From Achromobacter insuavis (GTDB lineage Bacteria; Pseudomonadota; Gammaproteobacteria; Burkholderiales; Burkholderiaceae_B): a DNA stretch of 64,000 bases. The notes under the pieces are model-generated. The model saw only the letters and a program-made list of their open reading frames with translations. It had not been told where the DNA came from and searched no databases. The stretch's first letter is position 1. Every line of letters begins with the position of its first letter. The stretch lies in the NCBI RefSeq assembly GCF_902859645.1, contig NZ_CADIJR010000024.1, positions 1 to 64,000 on the forward strand, read 5' to 3'. The translations under genes and the position numbers were made by a program. Of this stretch, positions 57,264 through 64,000 are shown in pieces.

Positions 57264-58259
57264 CTAGCGCGCCGAGATGTCGATGGCGCCGTCCGCCGCC
57301 GGCGCCAGCTTCACCGGCGCCACCGCCGGCAGCGCTTCCAGCAGGGCCTCGGGACGATCCAGGCTGAACGAGGCCGAGACGCGCAAGCGCCCGGTCTTGC
57401 TGTCGGCCAGGCGCAACGGCGTGGCCAGGTAGCGGTTCATTTCGCTGACCACCTCGGCCAGCGGCGCATTCTTGAACACCACCCGGCCCGTCTGCCAGGC
57501 CAATGCCGTATCGACATCGGTGGGCGCCGGCACGCCGATGGCGCCGCTGCCGGGCACGCGGATGCCGTGTCCGCCGCGCAGCACCGCCAGGCCGAGATTC
57601 CACCAATGGCCGCCGGTGACTTCCACCGTGCCGGACCGCACCAGCACGGTCACCACGTCCTCGTCGCGCCGCACGTCGAACACGGTGCCGGTCACGCGCA
57701 CGTCGCCGCTGCCGGCGCGCACGATGAAGGGACGCTCGGCCTCCGGGCTGACGCTGAAGAGGATTTCGCCGCCCTGCAGTTCGATCTCGCGGCGGCCCGC
57801 GTAGAACTTGACCTCGGCCAGCGTATTGCCGTTGATCTCGAGCACGGAGCCGTCGGGCAACGTGACCTGCTTGCGTTCGCCGCGGTCGGCGCCGACCACG
57901 GTGGTGAAGGTGGGCGCCTCGCCCGGCAGGCTCCACCAGCCGGCCAGCGCGACCAGCGCCAGCGCCGCGCAGGCGATGCCCACGCGCAGCGGCATCGCGA
58001 CGCGGCGGCGCGATGGGCGCGCCGGCACGGCGCCGCCCAGCAGCGCCCGCACCCGGTCTTGCGGCAGCTGTTCGGCCGCCTTGCCCAATTGCTGCATCCG
58101 GTCGAATTCGCGCGCCGCGTCCGGCTGCTCGCGGCGCCAGCGCGCGAAGGCGCGGCGCTCGCGGCGCGTCATGTCGCCCGAATGCCAGCGGGCAAACCAC
58201 CAGGCGGCGGTGGCGGGCTGGCTCGGGTCGTCAGCGTCACGGTAAAAGGACTCGGTCAT
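57264..58259 (-). CDS. FecR family anti-sigma/signal transducer (module 3)
   Basis: A 331-residue FecR protein: N-terminal FecR_N part (TAAWWFARWHSGDMTRRERRAFARWRRE), a membrane segment (about residues 92-112, VGIACAALALVALAGWW) and periplasmic FecR domain (GERKQVTLPDGSVLEINGNT; VTGTVFDVRRDEDV), with a C-terminal STN-like secretin part. The start is the ATG at MTESFYRD; another in-frame ATG 11 codons earlier is possible, and neither has a clear ribosome-binding site. The gap to the sigma gene is 52 bp, whereas modules 1 and 2 overlap. Confidence 0.87.
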   Translation of the reverse strand: MTESFYRDADDPSQPATAAWWFARWHSGDMTRRERRAFARWRREQPDAAREFDRMQQLGKAAEQLPQDRVRALLGGAVPARPSRRRVAMPLRVGIACAALALVALAGWWSLPGEAPTFTTVVGADRGERKQVTLPDGSVLEINGNTLAEVKFYAGRREIELQGGEILFSVSPEAERPFIVRAGSGDVRVTGTVFDVRRDEDVVTVLVRSGTVEVTGGHWWNLGLAVLRGGHGIRVPGSGAIGVPAPTDVDTALAWQTGRVVFKNAPLAEVVSEMNRYLATPLRLADSKTGRLRVSASFSLDRPEALLEALPAVAPVKLAPAADGAIDISAR

Positions 58260-58311
58260 CGTCGGCTGCCGTCCACGCGCGGGCGTGGACATGAATTGAA
58301 GGAAAACTGCG

Positions 58312-58815
58312 TCATGGATTGTGCTCGTGCAGGCGCTCCCGCACGTGTTCGATCGCTCGCATGACATAGCGTTCAATCATATTCTTGGACAGGCCCATGT
58401 AGGTGGCCACCTCGGCCTGGGTCCAGCCCTCGATCCGGTTCAACACGAATGCCTGGCGGCACTTGGGCGGCAGCTCGCCCAGCACCCGCGCCAGATCGTC
58501 GGCCAGCCGCGCCGCGCGCAGCGGCGCTTCGGGATCGGTCTGCGCGGGCTGGTCATGCTCGTCCAGTTCGTCCAGCGGCACGTGCTGCTCGCGCCGCTGG
58601 CGGCGCCAGCGGTCGATCAGGCGATGCCCGGCGACCTGGAACAGATAGCCGCGGGCCTTGGCCGCCACGCTGCCATCCGCCTTCAGCAGATGCTCGACCG
58701 CGTCGTGGGCGGCGTCTTCGGCATCGTGCCGGTTGCCCGAGCGGCGGCTCCAGGCGCCGATCAGCTCGTCATAGCAGGCGAGCCATCCGGGGCGGGTCGA
58801 GGCGGGGCGGGACAT
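58312..58815 (-). CDS. ECF RNA polymerase sigma factor, FecI type (module 3)
   Basis: A 167-residue ECF sigma: region 2 (YDELIGAWSRRSGNRHDAEDAAHDAVEHLL) and region 4 (LPPKCRQAFVLNRIEGWTQAEVATYMGLSKNMIERYVMRAI). The region 4 stretch FVLNRIEGWTQAEVA and NMIERYVMRA is typical of FpvI/FecI-like iron sigmas and differs from modules 1 and 2. A Fur-like site lies 42 bp upstream of the ATG. Confidence 0.92.
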   Translation of the reverse strand: MSRPASTRPGWLACYDELIGAWSRRSGNRHDAEDAAHDAVEHLLKADGSVAAKARGYLFQVAGHRLIDRWRRQRREQHVPLDELDEHDQPAQTDPEAPLRAARLADDLARVLGELPPKCRQAFVLNRIEGWTQAEVATYMGLSKNMIERYVMRAIEHVRERLHEHNP

Positions 58816-58856
58816 GGAACGATCCGGTGGCGTAGTGTGGCGACGCTGCGGATTTT

Positions 58857-58875
58857 ACAAACAATTCTCATTACC
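58857..58875. promoter_or_regulatory. Fur-box-like site upstream of the module 3 sigma gene
   Basis: On the minus strand GGTAATGAGAATTGTTTGT, 12 of 19 to the Fur consensus, including an exact TAATGA and AAT core. It lies 42-60 bp before the start codon. Confidence 0.55.
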
Positions 58876-58911
58876 GCAAGGCCACGCCGCCCTTGCCTGC
58901 CCGCCGCCCCG

Positions 58912-59154
58912 CTAGTAATCCATCGGCACGTGGCTCTGCGCCGCCCGCAATTCCTGGATGTGCCGTTCGGCCTCCTGCCGCTCGGCGGCCGGCGGCAGCG
59001 CGCGCCAGCTGACCATGCTGCCCGGCGCCTTGACCGGCATCCAGCCCAGCACGCTGTACAGCGTGATCGCGGTGTCCCCGGTGTCCAGCCGCGTCTCGTA
59101 ATAGCCCTGCCGTTCCGGCGTCTTGTCGCCGGGCACCCACTCCAACTGCGACAT
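58912..59154 (-). CDS. Hypothetical protein, 80 residues
   Basis: No family recognised. It is soluble and Trp/Pro-containing: MSQLEWVPGDKTPERQGYYE, then ITLYSVLGWMPVKAPGSMVSWRALPP and a helical tail (AAERQEAERHIQELRAAQ). The PP-x-x-x-G-x-Y-E pattern resembles small phage-associated DUF551-like proteins, only weakly. GAGGGAG lies 6-12 bases before the ATG, which supports translation. Confidence 0.7.
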   Translation of the reverse strand: MSQLEWVPGDKTPERQGYYETRLDTGDTAITLYSVLGWMPVKAPGSMVSWRALPPAAERQEAERHIQELRAAQSHVPMDY

Positions 59155-59435
59155 CGTGTCTCCCTCTCGGTATAGCCTGTCCTGAAACCGCGGCTCCCGC
59201 CAAACAGGGGCTTGCGCCCGATGGTAGCGCGCCGCCTTCTCCCGATACGTGCACGATGCGCCCGCTTTTCAATTCTTGACAGAGGGGAATCCCTAAGCTT
59301 TTTCGGCAACGCGATTGCTAAGTCGGGAACTGAGGCGCTAGGATGCGGCAAAGGATTCTTACAAACCGGGTCCGGCGACGCAGCCGCGTCCCGGGCCAGC
59401 CCGCCCTCGGTAGCGGGCTTCTGAGGGCGACCGGT

Positions 59436-61532
59436 ATGCCGACATCGAGCTTCATGCGCTATCCGAAAGATCGGTTGGCGGCCCTGGCCAGCGCAAGCGC
59501 GCTGCGCGCCATCCGCGAAGGACTGCTCTGGACGATGCCATGCCTGCTCGTGTCGGCGCTGTTCCTGGTGCTGTCGGTGGTGGCCGGGCAGCTCGGCCTG
59601 TCCTCGACGGTGGTGCAGGAACTGGCCGCGGTGCATGCCAAGCTCAACAGCGTCATGCCGATGCTGGTCAGCACCTCGGTCGGCTACATGCTGTCGATCC
59701 GCCACCGCGTGCCCAATCTGCCGGCGGCGTTCCTGTGTCTGTCGTACGTGGTGATCGCCGAGGGCCTGCTGGCGCCCTACCCGCACGCGGCCGCCACCCT
59801 GATCCTGAGCATCTCCATCCTGCTGCCGCTGGGCAGCCTGCCGCTGCTGGCCTGGCTGCACCGGCGCCGCTGGACGCGGCTGGCGCCCGACGGCCTGATC
59901 GGCGAAAACGTGCGCGGCACCCTGAACATGGTGATACCGGGGTTGCTGACCGCCGGCGCGGTGGCGCTCGCGGTCAGCGCGCTGATACGGATTCCCGGCG
60001 TGGCGCAGTTCGACATCCCGCTCGACCTGGCCTCGCTCGACAGCCCCTTCACCACCGGCCCGATGACGGCCGCGCTGAACTCGATCTTCTGGTTCTTCGG
60101 CATCCATGGCTATCACGCGATGGCGCCCGTCATCGATGTGCTGGACCAGGCCACCGCCCTGAACGCGGCCAGCATCGCCGCCGGCCACGAGGGCATGTAC
60201 GCGCTGAATGGCAGCCTGCTCGGCGCCTTCGTGTTCATTGGCGGCGCCGGGGCGACGCTGTCGCTGGTGGCCGCCATCCTGGTGTTCTCGCGCAGCGAGT
60301 CGCTGCGGCTGCTGGCGCTGGCCAGCATTCCGGTATCGCTGCTGAACGTCAACGAGATCCTGCTGTTCGGCCTGCCGCTGATCCTGAATCCGCGGCTGCT
60401 GATCCCGTTCGTGCTGGCGCCGGTCTGCAACGCGCTGGTGGCGCTGGCGGTGGTGCAGCTGGGCTGGATCCCGCCCGCCTCGGTCACGTTGCCGCTGACC
60501 TCGCCGGTGCTGCTCAACGCCTATCTCAGCGCGGGCGGCCACCTGGGCGGCGTGGTGCTGCAGGTGGTGCTGATCGCGCTGGGGGCCTGCCTCTACGCGC
60601 CCTTCGTGGTCGCGCTGGAACGCCAGCGCAAGGCCGACGCCACCGTCTACTTCAAGTCGCTCGACACCACCTTCCCGCGCCTGCAGGAGGAATCGCTGCT
60701 GTTCGCGCACGACCCGGTCGTCTCGACCTACACCAACCGCGCCCGCCGCAGCGCCGAGATCTCGCGCATCCGCACCATCAGCGAATACGACTTCTATCTC
60801 GAATACCAGCCGCAGGTCTCGCTGCGCAGCGGCCGCTGCACCGGCTGCGAGGCGCTGCTGCGCGCCACCGGTCCGGAAGGCACGCAGCAGGCGCCGCTGG
60901 AATTCCTGCGCTGGCTGGCGCAGGCCGACCTGATGCGCGAAGTGGACCTGTGGGTGGCCAAGCAGGCGGTGCTGCAATGCCTGGCCTGGCGCAAGGCCGG
61001 CTTCACCCTGCCCCTGACCGTCAACGTCACCAGCGGCACGCTGACCTCGGAGTCGTATCTGGACAAGCTCGTCAAGGTGCTGGAACAGGCCCAGGGCCAG
61101 GTGTCGGTGGAGCTGACCGAGGACGCGCTGGTCGAGGACGCGCAGGCGCTGCACACGGCGTTCGACCGCCTGCACGGCATCGGCTGCAAGGTGTATATCG
61201 ACGATTTCGGCACCGGCTACTCGGCGCTGAGCTACCTGCACCAGTTCGAGATCGACGCGGTCAAGATCGACCGCAGCTTCGTGCTGGCCCAGAGCAGCGC
61301 GCGCGGCGCCCAGGTCATGAGCGGCCTGCTGCGCTTCTGCGAGGCGCTGGACCTGCAGATCATCGTCGAAGGGGTGGAAACCCAGGAGCAGCTCGCCGCG
61401 CTCGAATCCAGCGCCGAGATCGTCGTGCAGGGCTGGTTCTACAGCAAGGCGCTGTCAGGCGAGCATCTGGTGGAATTCGCGCGGCGGCGCATGCCGGCCG
61501 CCGCGCACAGCGACAGCGCCGCCGCTATTTGA
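59436..61532 (+). CDS. PTS EIIC-like membrane domain fused to an EAL c-di-GMP phosphodiesterase
   Basis: A 698-residue fusion. The N-terminal about 400 residues form a ten-helix EIIC domain of the lactose/cellobiose PTS type (SIFWFFGIHGYHAMAPVID; LNVNEILLFGLPLILNP). The C-terminal EAL domain (about 455-690) has Glu472 in CEALLR, VNVTSG, ELTEDAL, YIDDFGTGYSALSYL, AVKIDRSF, IVEGVETQEQ and VQGWFYSKAL, so the catalytic set for hydrolysing c-di-GMP to pGpG is complete. EIIA/EIIB domains are absent. Binding of a sugar or glycan by EIIC may signal to the EAL domain. GAGGG precedes this ATG; a start at 59343 (31 residues longer) is possible. Confidence 0.9.
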   Translation: MPTSSFMRYPKDRLAALASASALRAIREGLLWTMPCLLVSALFLVLSVVAGQLGLSSTVVQELAAVHAKLNSVMPMLVSTSVGYMLSIRHRVPNLPAAFLCLSYVVIAEGLLAPYPHAAATLILSISILLPLGSLPLLAWLHRRRWTRLAPDGLIGENVRGTLNMVIPGLLTAGAVALAVSALIRIPGVAQFDIPLDLASLDSPFTTGPMTAALNSIFWFFGIHGYHAMAPVIDVLDQATALNAASIAAGHEGMYALNGSLLGAFVFIGGAGATLSLVAAILVFSRSESLRLLALASIPVSLLNVNEILLFGLPLILNPRLLIPFVLAPVCNALVALAVVQLGWIPPASVTLPLTSPVLLNAYLSAGGHLGGVVLQVVLIALGACLYAPFVVALERQRKADATVYFKSLDTTFPRLQEESLLFAHDPVVSTYTNRARRSAEISRIRTISEYDFYLEYQPQVSLRSGRCTGCEALLRATGPEGTQQAPLEFLRWLAQADLMREVDLWVAKQAVLQCLAWRKAGFTLPLTVNVTSGTLTSESYLDKLVKVLEQAQGQVSVELTEDALVEDAQALHTAFDRLHGIGCKVYIDDFGTGYSALSYLHQFEIDAVKIDRSFVLAQSSARGAQVMSGLLRFCEALDLQIIVEGVETQEQLAALESSAEIVVQGWFYSKALSGEHLVEFARRRMPAAAHSDSAAAI

Positions 61533-62418
61533 TGCCGATGAACGGCAGGGCCGCGCCCGGCACCTGCGTGGACGGCAGCACGCCGTCCCACTTCTCGACC
61601 GCGTTCAGGCTGACCAGGTTGGTGTTGGCGGCCAGCGCTTCGGCCTTGGCGCGGATCGCCGCCGCCTCGGCGTCGCCGCGCATGCGGATGCCGTCGGCCT
61701 CGGCGGTGAACTGCTGGCGGCGCGCATCGGCTTCGGCCTTGGCCTTGACCACCTGGATCTCGGCGTTGATCATCGCCGTTTCCTTCTGCTGGCGGGTGGT
61801 CTCGATCTGCACCTGCGCCAGCATGCGCTGTTCGATCGAGTGCTCGTAGGCCTGCGAGAAACCGACTTCCTCGATCTGCACGCCCACCACCTGCACCGGC
61901 GCGCCTTCCATGGTCTTGAGCACGGCGTTGTTCACGTCCAGGCCCAGCTTCTGGCGTTCCTGGATGGCGCGCACGGCGGTGTACTGGCCGAACACGTTCT
62001 TGACCGCGTCAGGGGTCTTGCGCTCGAGCACGCGCATCTGCAGGTTGTTGATGGTGCCGTATTCGGAGTACAGCTCGGCGACATGCTCGGCCGGCACGCG
62101 GTACGTGACCGACACGCGCAGCGTGGCGGGCTGCTGGTCATAGCTGTAGGCTTCGAGCTTCTCGAACACGAAGGTGTGGTCGCGCACCGACACCGTCATC
62201 ACGTTGTCGATGAACGGCGTCTTGAAATCCAGGCCCGGTTCGGACACGCGCACCAGCTTGCCGTTGCGCAGCACCACGCCGCGTTCGCCCTGGTCCACCT
62301 GGAACCACGAACCGAACGCCAGGCACAGGATCAGCACGAACAGCACGCCCGTGATGATGCCCACCTTGAGGCTGCGCGGCTTGACGGACTTGACGATCTG
62401 GAGGTCGGTCGGCTTCAC
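61525..62418 (-). CDS. SPFH/prohibitin family membrane protein
   Basis: A 297-residue protein: one N-terminal membrane helix (about residues 19-40), then a band-7/SPFH domain (VDQGERGVVLRNGKLVRV...; VTYRVPAEHVAELY; VFGQYTAVRAIQERQKLGLDV) and a charged helical coiled coil (QVQIETTRQQKETAMINAEIQ; KAKAEADARRQQ). Prohibitin-like SPFH proteins form rings on the membrane and scaffold proteases and lipids. GTG start with AAAGGG upstream. Its end overlaps that of the EIIC-EAL gene by 8 bp. A 36-codon membrane gene precedes it by 3 bp. Confidence 0.9.
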   Translation of the reverse strand: MKPTDLQIVKSVKPRSLKVGIITGVLFVLILCLAFGSWFQVDQGERGVVLRNGKLVRVSEPGLDFKTPFIDNVMTVSVRDHTFVFEKLEAYSYDQQPATLRVSVTYRVPAEHVAELYSEYGTINNLQMRVLERKTPDAVKNVFGQYTAVRAIQERQKLGLDVNNAVLKTMEGAPVQVVGVQIEEVGFSQAYEHSIEQRMLAQVQIETTRQQKETAMINAEIQVVKAKAEADARRQQFTAEADGIRMRGDAEAAAIRAKAEALAANTNLVSLNAVEKWDGVLPSTQVPGAALPFIGIK

Positions 62419-62421
62419 TTT

Positions 62422-62532
62422 TCAGTCCCTTTCTGATTTGTTGCGTTTACGATCCGAGAGCACGGCGGCGATGCCGCGCGCAAGCAAATAGGCGACCACG
62501 GCCGCCCCCACCAAGATCAGGAAATATCGCAT
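62422..62532 (-). CDS. 36-residue single-pass membrane protein
   Basis: A tiny gene on the minus strand, ATG at 62532 and TGA at 62422-62424. The product begins MRYFLILVGAAVVAYLLAR, one membrane helix, then GIAAVLSD and the basic tail RKRNKSERD. Its stop lies 3 bp before the GTG of the SPFH gene, and that gene's ribosome-binding site lies inside its last codons, so they are co-translated. Preceded by a G-run (GGGGGGGAA). It may be a partner of the SPFH protein. Confidence 0.62.
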   Translation of the reverse strand: MRYFLILVGAAVVAYLLARGIAAVLSDRKRNKSERD

Positions 62533-62690
62533 CTGGCATTCCCCCCCGGAATAGAAGCGAGCGATTCTAGCTTGAGTCAGCGCGCTGCAAGGTTACGGTT
62601 GTTGCAATGAGAAAAACCGCTTGCCAACGGAGACAGTGCGCGTTCCAGCGATACGATACGCTGGCCGCACCGCAATTCAGGGATCGCATC

Positions 62691-63128
62691 ATGCGCCGTC
62701 ATTTCGCCGCTCTCATGGCCGTCGCGGCCTGTACCGCCATTATCCAGCCCGCCTGGTCGGCGCCGCCGGAGAACCGGGGAAAACCGGACCATGCCGGGCA
62801 AGGCAACGGCAAAAACAAGGGCCGGGACGACGACGCCGGCATCAACGTCACCCTGACCACCGCCGGCATCAGCATCTCGACCGCCCGCGGCTACGCGGTG
62901 CAGGCCGGCGCCACCGGCTATGGCTCCCTGCCGCCGGGCATCCGCAAGAACCTGGCGCGCGGCAAGCCGCTGCCCCCCGGCATCGCCAAGAAGATGGTGC
63001 CGGGCCCGATGCTGGCCCGGCTGCCGGTGCATGCCGGCTACGAATGGCGCGTGGCGGGCAACGACCTGATCCTGATCGCCATCGCCAGCGGCGTGGTCGC
63101 CGACGTGCTGGCGGGCGTGTTCGATTGA
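62691..63128 (+). CDS. CigR/RcnB-like exported protein
   Basis: A 145-residue exported protein: signal peptide (MRRHFAALMAVAACTAIIQPAWSA), then a basic, Gly/Lys/Asp-rich linker (RGKPDHAGQGNGKNKGRDDD), and a C-terminal domain with LPPGIRKNLARGKPLPPGIAKKM and GYEWRVAGNDLILIAIASGVVADVL. This layout matches the anti-virulence regulator CigR family (with RcnB-like C-terminus), a membrane-associated regulator in Salmonella. The ATG starts the signal peptide. A virulence role here is inference. Confidence 0.82.
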   Translation: MRRHFAALMAVAACTAIIQPAWSAPPENRGKPDHAGQGNGKNKGRDDDAGINVTLTTAGISISTARGYAVQAGATGYGSLPPGIRKNLARGKPLPPGIAKKMVPGPMLARLPVHAGYEWRVAGNDLILIAIASGVVADVLAGVFD

Positions 63129-63140
63129 GGCGGCGCGGCG

Positions 63141-63926
63141 CTACGCCGCGCGCTCCTCGGCGCGCGGATCGAGCCCGAAGCGTTGACGCAGCGCCGCGAC
63201 CGCCGCGGCATCGTCCAGCAGGGTTTCCGTGACGGCATCGGCCGCCACCACCTTCAGCGTATTGCCGACCAGGATGCTGCGGCCGGACTCGGCATGCAGC
63301 ACCACCACGCGCTTCTGCACGAAGATGGCATCGGGGTGGGTCGAGTTCAGGTAGTTGGCCGGCGCGAAATCGATCCACTCCTGCGGCGACAGGTCGAATC
63401 CATATTGGTTCTGCCACTGGCCGGCCGCGCGCGCCTGCAGCAGATACTCGCCGCCCTCGGCGCGGCTCAGCCTGAAGGCATCCATGTCCTGGCGCACCTC
63501 GCGGTCCAGATCGGCCAGATTGAGCGGCGCCCGGATGCCATAGCTGCCGAAGCCCAGATCGCACAGCCAGTCGGCGCCCTCGACCCGCGCCACCAGCGCC
63601 ATGTGCGTCTTCGGCCGCCTGACGGGATAGAACATGGGCCGGGCCGCGACGAAGCGATAGGGAATGCCCAGGGCCTGCAGGGCCATCGCGAACAGGCCGT
63701 TGACCTCGTAGCAATAGCCGCCGCGTCCACGGGCCAGGATCTTGTCGACGATGTCCTCGGGCGCCAGCGAGACGACGCGGCCGGCCTGCACGTCCAGGTT
63801 CTCGAACGGCACGCTGAACAACTGGCGGCGCATCAGCGCGGCCAGCGTGGCGCTGTCGGCGCGGAGGTCGCCGGCGTGGCCGATGCGTTCAAGGTAACGG
63901 GACAGGGTGAAATTTGCTGCGTGCAT
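63141..63926 (-). CDS. nat: Arylamine N-acetyltransferase
   Basis: A 261-residue NAT that moves acetyl from acetyl-CoA to aromatic amines and hydrazines. The catalytic triad is complete: Cys72 (GRGGYCYEVNG), His108 (PKTHMALV) and Asp123 (LCDLGFG). FSVPFENLDV near the N-terminus is the family's conserved stretch. It is convergent with the CigR-like gene, with 12 bp between stops. The remaining 74 bases to the window end hold no recognised feature. Confidence 0.94.
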   Translation of the reverse strand: MHAANFTLSRYLERIGHAGDLRADSATLAALMRRQLFSVPFENLDVQAGRVVSLAPEDIVDKILARGRGGYCYEVNGLFAMALQALGIPYRFVAARPMFYPVRRPKTHMALVARVEGADWLCDLGFGSYGIRAPLNLADLDREVRQDMDAFRLSRAEGGEYLLQARAAGQWQNQYGFDLSPQEWIDFAPANYLNSTHPDAIFVQKRVVVLHAESGRSILVGNTLKVVAADAVTETLLDDAAAVAALRQRFGLDPRAEERAA

Positions 63927-64000
63927 GGCATGCGCCTTCGAAGGGGGTGAAGTAGCGGGGAAAGGCCCATCATGCCTCCCGGCCGGCGCTCCCGGCGGCG

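Noticed and set aside
59343-59435. Longer start for the EIIC-EAL gene
   Set aside because: It would add 31 basic residues before the membrane domain. The start at 59436 has a better-placed GAGGG; the longer form is kept as a possibility only.
1-64000. Mobile elements, integrases, tRNA or rRNA genes
   Set aside because: No transposase, integrase, terminal repeats, tRNA-like cloverleaf or rRNA sequence was recognised. A tRNA scan would be decisive.

Overview
The window is about 68-70% G+C, gene-dense, and reads as a betaproteobacterial chromosome of the Alcaligenaceae (Bordetella/Achromobacter type). The signs are two DUF4148 secreted proteins, a RegBA pair beside a cyo operon, a MaeB malic enzyme fused to a phosphotransacetylase domain, many LysR regulators, and repeated FecI-FecR-TonB receptor modules. 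Species assignment is inference. I saw no tRNA, rRNA, CRISPR array, insertion sequence or prophage.

Left part (1-8.0 kb): respiration. A SCO1/SenC protein and a PCu(A)C protein (copper delivery to terminal oxidases) precede a DUF4148 protein. A RegB-type redox sensor kinase and RegA-type regulator follow, then cyoABCD, the cytochrome bo3 ubiquinol oxidase, which ends in a strong terminator. Two GCGAC-N5-GTCGC inverted repeats, matching the RegA/PrrA-type binding pattern, lie between regA and cyoA, so the two-component system probably controls the adjacent oxidase.

8.0-16.4 kb: an exported ankyrin-repeat protein, a NifQ-family protein preceded by a near-perfect ModE (molybdate) operator although no nif genes are present, an orphan low-G+C fimbrial adhesin-like protein, a YncD/PqqU-like TonB receptor, SlyX, a repeat-built DUF4148 protein and a small secreted protein.

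16.4-30.8 kb: maeB followed by regulator/transporter pairs (LysR, AraC-EamA, MarR-MATE, LysR-TauE), an SDR, a 51-codon gene, a LysR beside an epoxide-hydrolase-like enzyme, and a cupin-XRE regulator with a GNAT whose 37-bp palindromic operator covers the start codon.

30.8-44.7 kb: a ClsC-like phospholipase D lipoprotein, then two separate two-gene units that each pair a related 2OG-Fe(II) oxygenase with a DNA-alkylation repair gene (alkB; an AlkA-type glycosylase). Between and after them are an AhpD-like protein with a divergent AraC regulator, an FGE-sulfatase-domain protein, VOC and cupin proteins, MgtC, an SDR lacking the usual catalytic residues, a HAD phosphatase, and an aconitase with its own GntR regulator and operator.

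44.7-58.9 kb: three complete cell-surface signalling modules (ECF sigma factor, FecR anti-sigma, STN-containing TonB siderophore receptor), all on the minus strand, with Fur-box-like sites before the sigma genes. Two of the receptors share a 17-bp upstream element that is probably an ECF promoter. A LysR/SDR pair is inserted between modules two and three.

58.9-64 kb: a small hypothetical protein, a PTS EIIC-like membrane domain fused to a c-di-GMP phosphodiesterase (EAL) domain, an SPFH/prohibitin protein preceded by a 36-residue membrane peptide gene, a CigR-like protein and an arylamine N-acetyltransferase.
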